A stretch of DNA of 64,000 nucleotides, from contig NZ_JHWJ01000006.1 of assembly GCF_000687555.1 (NCBI RefSeq), positions 124,001-188,000 on the forward strand, in the 5' to 3' direction. The position numbers were made by a program, and so were the translations under genes. The notes under the pieces were generated by a model, which was given only the letters and a program-made list of their open reading frames with translations, was not told where the DNA came from and made no database searches. Origin of the DNA: [Clostridium] aerotolerans DSM 5434 (lineage in GTDB: Bacteria; Bacillota; Clostridia; Lachnospirales; Lachnospiraceae). Positions 60,401 through 64,000 of this stretch are shown here, one piece after another (the first letter of the stretch is position 1; each line of letters opens with the position of its first letter).

Positions 60401-63071
60401 CATCAAAGGCATCTATGGTATTGGAGATATGGAAATATCAGGAAATACTGGTATCCTTCAAGTTACTGCGGGGAACACAATTGGGAACTTTAGTGCCGGC
60501 ATCCATGCGATAGGCAGCATTTATTACTACGGGGGTAATGTCACAGCAACCGCAGGAGATTCTTCTTCTATGAGTTTTGGTATTGTCTCAGATAGTGGTA
60601 TTTCTATTACAGGTGGTAGCATATATGCAAAAAGCGGTTCAGTCACTGATACGGATGGAATTGCTACAGCCATCCGCGCAAGATACGGAATCATAGATGA
60701 TGGAATGGAAGTCTTCCAAAATGTGGAAGGAGATTACACAGAACCAGCAATTGTAAGAGATAATAGCAATACAACCTCTAATTATGTATTTGCAGGAGAT
60801 AACATTGCTTCCGATCTTAGAATTACAACCCAAGGAACCATAAACAATACAGGAGGTTCCGCAAATGTTACGTTCAAAGGAACTTCTATAGATTTAAAAC
60901 AATTACCTTCATTATTTACCGTGGATCAGAACGCAGGAAATCGAATTTATGCGGTTGAGGAAGGCGGCACTGGTGCAGGCACCATCACCGGCAGCATACT
61001 TACAGTGACCAAAGCAGGAACCATCCGCATCAGTCTTGCAACAGAAAAGACACAAACTCATCCGGCTGGGGCAAAGGTATATGCAGTCCTTACGGTGAAA
61101 AAAGGAGAGAAGACCACTTCACCAGCTCACTTAAGTGTCGTAAATGCGACTACGAATGGCGGAAGCGATGGAAAGATTACAGGTCTTACCCCCAATACCA
61201 AATACGAATACAAAAAAGACGGAGCTTCCTACAAAGAAGTAACTACCAATGAGCGTGGAGAAATCACAGGACTGTCTACTGGTTCCTATGTGGTGCGTTT
61301 TGCAGAAAATGAACTGTATGGCGCAAGCTCCGATTCATTGGCTATCACCATCGGTCAGCCAGATGTTGATAACGGCGGAAACAACGGCGGAAATAACGGC
61401 GGTAACACAGGAGGAAACTCCGGCAGTGATTCTGACAGAGACTCCGGCAATTCAACCACAAATGGTTCCCTACCAACCCAGGCAGTCACAGGCGCAGCCC
61501 AAAATGCAGCAGAAGTGGACAGTAAGGGAAATGCAGTAGTAAGTGTATCAGATAAAAACATCACGGACGCAATTGCAAATGCCAGAGCAATCGCAGCCAA
61601 AAAGGGTGTGAATGCAGGTGACATCGCAGTATCCATCCATGTAACAACAGGTGGTCAGGATGCCTCAGCCGTTACGGTCAATCTGCCAAAGAACATTCAA
61701 CAGCAGGTAATCAGTAACAGAATTTCCAGTGTAGAGCTGATGATCGACCGTCCGGATATCACACTTGGCATCAATCTGGCAGCAGTAACGGAAATTAATA
61801 AGCAGGCAAATGCAGACGTGCAGCTTACCGCAAAAAAAGTGGATCCTTCCACACTTAGCGGTGCAGCTAAAAATAAAATCGGCTCACGTCCTACCTATGA
61901 TTTAAAAGCAAGCTATGAGGGCGGAGCAAAACATGTATCCAACTTTGGAGCAGGTTCTGTTTTTGTAAGCATTCCTTACGCACCGGCATCCGATGAAGCC
62001 ATTGGTGGCCTGTATGCCGTTTACGTAGATGAACAGGGAAATACAACCCGCGTGGAAGGTTCCGCTTACGACAGCAACAGCAAGAGCCTGATCTTTAAGA
62101 CCAACCATTTCTCTGTATATGGCTTGGGCTATGAATCTCCGGCAACAAAATTAACGGATACCAGCGGAAGCTGGGCAAAAGATTCCATTGACTATGTGGT
62201 GAACAGAGGACTTATTAACGGAAGTACGGAAACCGTATTTTCACCTGATCAGGCCATTACCAGGGGAGTCCTTGCAGCAGCACTTGGAAGATTAGCAGCC
62301 ATTGATGTAAAAGCTTATGGAACAAACAGCTTTACCGATGTAAAAGCTGACAATGGATACCGTCCTTATATGGAATGGGCCAATGAAAAAGGAATCATTC
62401 AGGGCAAGGGAAATAATCAGTTCGCTCCAGATCAGGCAGTGACCAGGGAAGAGGCAGCTGTAATTCTTTCAAACTACGCAAAAGCAACTGGTTATGAACT
62501 TCCAGTGGCCCGCGTTGCCTTTGCTTTCTCAGATGGAGCAAAGATTGAAAACGGATATCAGGAAGCAGTAACGGCCATGCAGAAAGCTGGAGTCATTATT
62601 GGTAAGGAAGGAAGCAGCTTTAATCCGAAAGCAAGTGAAAGCCGTGCAGAAGTATCCGCTATGCTTCACCGTTACATCAAACTGACCATCAATCCAATCA
62701 CAGCACAGAACTGGGCAAAGAATGACAGTGGTCAGTACATGTACTTCAAAGATGGAAAAGCAGTCACTGACTGGCAGACCATTGATGGTGTAAGATATTA
62801 CTTTGAACCATCTGGTATTTTAAAAACCGGTTGGGTCAAGGACGGTCAGAACTGGCGTTACTACGACCTTAAAACAATGATGGTTGGTTTTAAAAATATC
62901 ACAGACAATGGCATTGAAAAAACATACTACTTTAGCAGCGAAGGCATAATGGTATCTGGCAAATGGCTGGAGATCGAAGGGAAATGGTATTACTTTAACA
63001 AAGACGGTTCCCTTGCCAGAAATACAAAAGTAGATGGCTATGACATTGACGAAGCAGGCGTAAGAAAATAG
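57474..63071 (+). CDS. giant SLH-anchored surface protein, paralogue of the 7634 gene
   Basis: An 1865-residue secreted protein. Signal peptide 1-30; a Pro/Glu/Thr-rich tether (about 80-140); an Ig-like segment (VPVTWSAEQDYESDVAG). Three copies of the LDLTxDxVxY...DTSEGWxWY module begin near 235, 560 and 900, separated by two modules of the TVSGT...SSWFSHLPIGLTATVK type. A further region (1125-1290) precedes a Gly/Asn linker near 1298, then a domain shared with the paralogue, three SLH repeats from about 1560 and four to five choline-binding-like repeats from about 1746. No LRR block is present, unlike the paralogue. It probably displays a long stalk on the cell wall. Confidence 0.88.
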   Translation: MKKHRPFQRSLALALSMVMVLGGIPIPVSANVLPSESEQEIISFEPLAEETEYQSVPIGTKLRELDLPKKLMATVEITTTGETPSEVVEEPVEAPTKETPTDGSSQEPTEPQKPQEPQETQAPQEPQETNESEIPDATSSNAFRADSIRVDSFDEDDADITDLEETQVVEKTISVPVTWSAEQDYESDVAGEYVFQPTISDEYVIAAGVDLPTITVSVGNMMLRGNGWYKRTNVLDLTADMVLFKNAIGGMTGANPLDSDITISGEGWYWYLYGSEEYNYPEKTLLLDGINLDTEDFKSLVVPEGTTIILADGSSNFINNTYAYTPELSVGISGDSLTIAGDGELYVTLGSSSSYGSIGIDSNSDFTLEDSKVYIRFNNSSENNYTLLTQDGGSGFTVYQSSENGDYDIEATWYEIQRKYTYNGGTAVTAVMLVNGTTSHPTATISDKTVSGTAGKMLTGDNDITISILNDSLIELQENDDVSSWFSHLPIGLTATVKSFTPESVTIAFSGTPTVETNEAMNITIPADYLTNGMLPVTVNNNAKFYITGVSPRNSNLDLTKDELSYADTSGGIGYASPITENITNTSEGWSWYLYGDEATGYPARTLVIDGLNLNGSIKLPNDATIILADGSLSSAMAPQNVIEGTQVTIKGSGELIVVGTSTEGTTGIRTTVLTIEDGIVRVSAPLATNGFIIQTSTLNITGGTLYAKSNSGGYAVGLLNLTPNQGLTVLQKANDDYVEDVNLKYIGYCYTFFRNDNSKANDLKFTVEKPAPLATVENKVISGITNNALTGQDFITVSLENERYNNLNKGDVVSSWFQNLPKGITARVESINSDASVTIGFTGTPIKKSAEVMNIVIPAGNLVGGKSLSVTANNETRFDIVEAGVRTISLDLTSDIVWYRNTNGELVKKDPRRSDIDDTSEGWSWYYGHNDLILDGINLVTSDSVGITVPNATRVFLAEESDNNISVLDTDSDYAIKGIYGIGDMEISGNTGILQVTAGNTIGNFSAGIHAIGSIYYYGGNVTATAGDSSSMSFGIVSDSGISITGGSIYAKSGSVTDTDGIATAIRARYGIIDDGMEVFQNVEGDYTEPAIVRDNSNTTSNYVFAGDNIASDLRITTQGTINNTGGSANVTFKGTSIDLKQLPSLFTVDQNAGNRIYAVEEGGTGAGTITGSILTVTKAGTIRISLATEKTQTHPAGAKVYAVLTVKKGEKTTSPAHLSVVNATTNGGSDGKITGLTPNTKYEYKKDGASYKEVTTNERGEITGLSTGSYVVRFAENELYGASSDSLAITIGQPDVDNGGNNGGNNGGNTGGNSGSDSDRDSGNSTTNGSLPTQAVTGAAQNAAEVDSKGNAVVSVSDKNITDAIANARAIAAKKGVNAGDIAVSIHVTTGGQDASAVTVNLPKNIQQQVISNRISSVELMIDRPDITLGINLAAVTEINKQANADVQLTAKKVDPSTLSGAAKNKIGSRPTYDLKASYEGGAKHVSNFGAGSVFVSIPYAPASDEAIGGLYAVYVDEQGNTTRVEGSAYDSNSKSLIFKTNHFSVYGLGYESPATKLTDTSGSWAKDSIDYVVNRGLINGSTETVFSPDQAITRGVLAAALGRLAAIDVKAYGTNSFTDVKADNGYRPYMEWANEKGIIQGKGNNQFAPDQAVTREEAAVILSNYAKATGYELPVARVAFAFSDGAKIENGYQEAVTAMQKAGVIIGKEGSSFNPKASESRAEVSAMLHRYIKLTINPITAQNWAKNDSGQYMYFKDGKAVTDWQTIDGVRYYFEPSGILKTGWVKDGQNWRYYDLKTMMVGFKNITDNGIEKTYYFSSEGIMVSGKWLEIEGKWYYFNKDGSLARNTKVDGYDIDEAGVRK

Positions 63072-63408
63072 AATAATAAGTAAAAGACCAAAAGGCCGCA
63101 GGATTCTCACCAGAATCTGCGGCCTTTTTCTATCCCCATAGTAAGTGTCAAAACGTGGCGATGAAGTGCGTATCTTGTAGATTCCTGGATTTGGCTCATT
63201 TCTGTGGAGGTATAAGAACAAGGACTTTAATTGGTTAAAGTAGATAAAAAAACAATAAAAAGCGTTTAATATTTCACAAAATATACAATATGAACTTAAA
63301 TGTTTCTTTATGGCCTTAATATTTCCATCATCAAAAGTTTATGTTATCCTCGATTTGTAGCAAAAACAACAAAAGATAGAATCGAGTTGAAAGGGAAGGG
63401 GATTTATT
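63072..63408. other. 337-base intergenic region
   Basis: Apart from the terminator at 63091-63129 and a weak promoter-like pair (ttaata 63316-63321, tatgtt 63340-63345), I see no gene, repeat or riboswitch here. Confidence 0.5.
63091..63129 (+). terminator. terminator after the second giant SLH gene
   Basis: aaaggccgcaggattct/agaatctgcggccttttt forms a 17-base perfect stem with a 3-base loop and T-tail. Confidence 0.9.
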
Positions 63409-64000
63409 ATGAATTATTTTGAGGAGAGTTTAAAGTTACATGAACGTCATGCAGGAAAGATGGAAATCAGTTCAAAGGTTCAGGTAGTCACAAGAGATGA
63501 TTTAAGCCTGGCTTACACACCTGGTGTTGCAGAGCCTTGCAGGAAGATCCATGAAAATGAAGACGATGTTTATAAATATACTTCAAAAGGTAACATGGTG
63601 GCAGTGGTCACAGACGGAACTGCAGTTTTAGGACTTGGAGATATCGGACCAAAAGCAGGTCTTCCTGTTATGGAAGGAAAGTCCATACTGTTTAAGGAAT
63701 TTGCAGGCGTTAACGCATTTCCAATTTGTCTCGATACCAAGGAACCGGATGAAATTGTAACAGCCGTAAAAATGATTGCCCCAGGCTTTGGCGGCATCAA
63801 CCTTGAAGACATTTCCGCACCAAGATGCTTTGAGGTCGAAGAGAAGTTAAAGAAGGAGCTTGATATTCCTGTATTCCACGACGACCAGCATGGTACCGCT
63901 ATCGTAGTTCTGGCTGGAGTTATCAATGCCTTAAAGGTTGTAGGTAAGGATATAAAAGATGTTAAAGTAGTGGTAAATGGTGCAGGAGCCGCTGGTACCG
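63409..64000 (+). CDS. malic enzyme (malate dehydrogenase, decarboxylating), 5' part
   Basis: The first 197 residues of a malic enzyme, cut by the window end. It starts MNYFEESLKLHERHAGKMEI after a gggaagggg site. The N-terminal malic domain shows LSLAYTPGVAEPC, FKEFAGVNAFPICLDT, GINLEDISAPRCFEVE and FHDDQHGTAIV, the substrate and divalent-metal region. The NAD(P)-binding fold begins with VVVNGAGAAGT, where the window ends. It converts malate to pyruvate and CO2, making NAD(P)H; the cofactor preference cannot be read from this fragment. Confidence 0.92.
   Translation, partial: MNYFEESLKLHERHAGKMEISSKVQVVTRDDLSLAYTPGVAEPCRKIHENEDDVYKYTSKGNMVAVVTDGTAVLGLGDIGPKAGLPVMEGKSILFKEFAGVNAFPICLDTKEPDEIVTAVKMIAPGFGGINLEDISAPRCFEVEEKLKKELDIPVFHDDQHGTAIVVLAGVINALKVVGKDIKDVKVVVNGAGAAGT

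Noticed and set aside
1-64000. CRISPR arrays, tRNA/rRNA genes, insertion sequences or prophage modules
   Set aside because: No regularly spaced repeats, no tRNA cloverleaf or rRNA segments, and no transposase, integrase or phage structural genes were seen.

Overview
The window looks like a chromosomal segment of a low-GC, spore-forming, motile Firmicute, most likely a Lachnospiraceae clostridium (a Lacrimispora / Clostridium saccharolyticum-like organism is my guess; no rRNA gene is present to confirm it). The reasons are AT-rich clostridial codon use, strong AGGAGG ribosome sites, CotF-type spore coat genes, SLH plus choline-binding-like cell wall repeats on giant surface proteins, a motAB pair, and many one-component regulators. 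I see no tRNA, rRNA, CRISPR array, insertion sequence or integrase.

Layout. 1-7.4 kb: housekeeping and small accessory genes (YaiI-like, GH3 glucosidase lipoprotein, HxlR/cupin/VOC/DUF1801 group, phosphotriesterase-like hydrolase, GNAT, lipoprotein, phage-type GH24 lysozyme). 7.6-12.5 kb: a 1631-residue SLH surface protein. 12.7-20.5 kb: regulators (WYL, HxlR), an FMN reductase, a 35-residue membrane peptide, an ABC exporter operon and a MalT-like regulator. 20.8-22.5 kb: a choice-of-anchor-A protein with a Cys-Pro repeat. 23.4-25 kb: motA-motB behind a 0.95 kb leader. 25.2-38.6 kb: one long exopolysaccharide operon. 38.8-41.9 kb: nucleoside phosphorylase, 3-methyladenine glycosylase, a diguanylate cyclase and a DUF2935 protein. 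42-44.4 kb: two related coat-protein bicistrons flanking a zinc alcohol dehydrogenase. 44.5-49.7 kb: TetR-fabF, PadR-DUF2812, flavodoxin-fold and PNPOx-like genes, and a MerR regulator. 49.8-54 kb: a three-subunit iron-sulfur/flavin reductase operon. 54.2-57.2 kb: a 7TMR-DISM histidine kinase with a SARP-like response regulator. 57.5-63.1 kb: a second giant SLH protein, paralogous to the first. 63.4 kb to the end: the start of a malic enzyme gene.

The most interesting block is the exopolysaccharide operon. It joins a PilZ-less GT2 synthase and a BcsB-like partner with a membrane protein whose GGDEF domain has lost its active site but keeps an RxxD inhibitory-site motif, much as in PelD. The same operon carries a DUF2334 protein whose metal-binding residues are replaced, and a thioredoxin-fold/GH8 fusion with a conserved catalytic glutamate. 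A working diguanylate cyclase lies 1.3 kb downstream of the operon. My inference is a c-di-GMP-controlled secreted polysaccharide whose c-di-GMP receptor is separate from the synthase.

The second is the 49.8-54 kb operon. A divergent MerR gene faces a textbook 19-bp-spacer promoter that drives a NuoG/GltD-like electron-input subunit, a NuoF C-terminal fragment with ferredoxin domain, and a fumarate-reductase-like flavoprotein, suggesting an inducible soluble NAD(P)H-dependent reductase of an unknown unsaturated substrate.

Regulatory repeats also stand out. An approximately 83-bp dyad/promoter/leader cassette occurs upstream of both the phosphotriesterase-like gene and the 35-residue peptide, and a 32-bp promoter block is shared by the two giant SLH genes 50 kb apart.
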